A stretch of 32,539 nucleotides of DNA from Sphingomonas changbaiensis NBRC 104936 (lineage in GTDB: Bacteria; Pseudomonadota; Alphaproteobacteria; Sphingomonadales; Sphingomonadaceae), in NCBI RefSeq assembly GCF_000974765.1, contig NZ_BBWU01000033.1, positions 1 through 32,539 of the forward strand, read 5' to 3'. The translations under genes and the position numbers were made by a program. The notes under the pieces are model-generated. The model searched no databases. It saw nothing but the letters and a program-made list of their open reading frames with translations, and was not told the DNA's origin. Below, piece after piece: positions 31,800 through 32,539 of this stretch; position 1 is the first letter of the stretch, and the number at the start of each line of letters is the position of its first letter.

Positions 31800-32330
31800 C
31801 TATAACGTTATCGTTGGATGACGGCGATCGCGCCAAGCGGCGCAGATCCCGGCAACGAGATCGTAGGGGATCGCGGCGCATTCGCGCAGCCACATTTTCA
31901 GCCACAATTGCTTTCCCCGGCGAGGGGGTAACTGCACCGGCAAACTGGAAAATCCGAGGAGCCAGAACAGCATTCGCACTCGCGGCTGATGATAGGAATC
32001 TGTGCAAGACAAGATTGCCGCGTATCCATTCGCGCGCGCATGAGCGGCAGCCGCCCGCACCGTTTGAAGCGTATCCCCGCTGACCTCGTCCAGCGTCAGT
32101 CGCTCGGCGGAAACATTGCCCGCCAACAGTGCGGCCATCACCGAAGCTTCCGAAGGTGGATGGTCCCCGACCTTCCCCGAGAGAAACAGATCCACGCTCG
32201 GGTCAGCTTCCGCCGCGGCGGCCGCGTAACCAACGCGACGGGCCAATGTCGGGCTCGCGCTCCCGTCGGCGCGCACGGCCGCGCCAAACACGACCGCAAG
32301 CGTGCGCTTGCCTAAAGCGGGTGCTGTCAT
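31800..32330 (-). CDS. YdcF-like (DUF218) protein
   Basis: This is a 176-residue protein of the DUF218/YdcF family. VVFGAAVRADGSASPTLARR at the N-terminus, DLFLSGKVGDHPPSEASVM in the middle and LDEVSGDTLQTVRAAAAHAR followed by LSCTDSYHQPRVRMLF are the family's successive motifs. It is shorter than E. coli YdcF but similar in length to the compact single-domain members. No signal peptide is seen. GGAGG lies two to four bases before the ATG at 32330. The biochemical role is uncertain; related proteins are linked to cell-envelope precursor handling. Confidence 0.88.
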   Translation of the reverse strand: MTAPALGKRTLAVVFGAAVRADGSASPTLARRVGYAAAAAEADPSVDLFLSGKVGDHPPSEASVMAALLAGNVSAERLTLDEVSGDTLQTVRAAAAHARANGYAAILSCTDSYHQPRVRMLFWLLGFSSLPVQLPPRRGKQLWLKMWLRECAAIPYDLVAGICAAWRDRRHPTITL

Positions 32331-32539
32331 ATCCTCCGTTTAGCTGGACTAGTGATCGCCGGGAAAGCGCCGCGACGAGTTCGAGGCACAAAGCCCATGA
32401 CCTCGATTACCTTGTGAATGGCCGGATATGGAAGCGACGCACCATTATGCAAACCGCGACGATGCGGCGCGAAGCAGGCGCTCGACGCGGAGGATTCCCA
32501 CGGCTGCAATGGGCGCCGTTCGGGCCGTTCAAGATCCAG
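32331..32539. other. Right edge without a supported gene
   Basis: No reading frame with start, ribosome site and convincing composition is present in the last 209 bases. It includes the upstream region of the YdcF-like gene. Confidence 0.45.

Noticed and set aside
7217-32539. Duplicate of the tRNA-Glu 3' end as an attachment-site repeat
   Set aside because: I read for the T-arm and acceptor sequence further right and did not find it; an exact search would be needed to exclude a degenerate copy.

Overview
The window looks like a chromosome segment of a Sphingomonas-type alphaproteobacterium. The evidence is high GC content, a RecJ/homoserine dehydrogenase/RlmN housekeeping block, two secreted proteins ending in the sphingomonad PEPxxWA-CTERM sorting signal, an HWE-family histidine kinase, an EcfG-type promoter, and the palindromic intergenic repeat whose translation reads FGLSLSKP in sphingomonad genomes.

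Region 1 (about 1-7216) is core genome. Three genes run on the minus strand: a histidine phosphatase, an IalB-like secreted protein and rlmN. They diverge from hom (homoserine dehydrogenase). A hairpin-rich repeat follows, then a divergent SRPBCC/ArsR pair sharing a palindromic operator, then recJ, a VOC-family protein and tRNA-Glu(UUC).

Region 2 (about 7217-15360) begins right after the tRNA. It is visibly less GC-rich and carries many small genes, so I read it as an accessory region. It opens with a nested inverted repeat and a tightly overlapped cassette on the minus strand: DUF3489 protein, DUF2924 protein and a large serine recombinase. Several small, mostly unrecognised genes follow, some below 60 codons. 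There is also a PEP-CTERM secreted protein with a candidate stress promoter, and a minus-strand operon of two small proteins, a transglutaminase-like protein and a small membrane protein.

Region 3 (15803-23496) is a plus-strand series. It holds a PHB-depolymerase-family esterase, a CPA1-type cation/proton antiporter, a stand-alone CheB methylesterase with a zinc-ribbon-like tail behind a consensus-like EcfG promoter, a 1182-residue CheB-CheR-coiled coil-PAS-PAS-HWE kinase fusion, and an overlapping single-domain response regulator. This is probably a signalling locus tied to the alphaproteobacterial general stress response.

Region 4 (23610-32539) starts with a compact tyrosine recombinase. 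It continues with an AraC regulator, a second PEP-CTERM protein with two EF-hand-like loops, a di-heme c-type cytochrome, a secreted hypothetical, a gene-poor stretch with diverged hairpin repeats and a possible amber-interrupted small membrane gene, a tandem PilZ protein, and a YdcF-like protein at the right edge.

No CRISPR array, recognisable transposase or rRNA was seen. The least conventional items are the RBS-in-loop palindrome at 10344-10365, the EcfG promoter placed almost on the cheB start codon, the Asp-to-Asn change in the CheB domain of the fusion protein, and the palindromic repeat lying inside the start region of the IalB-like gene.
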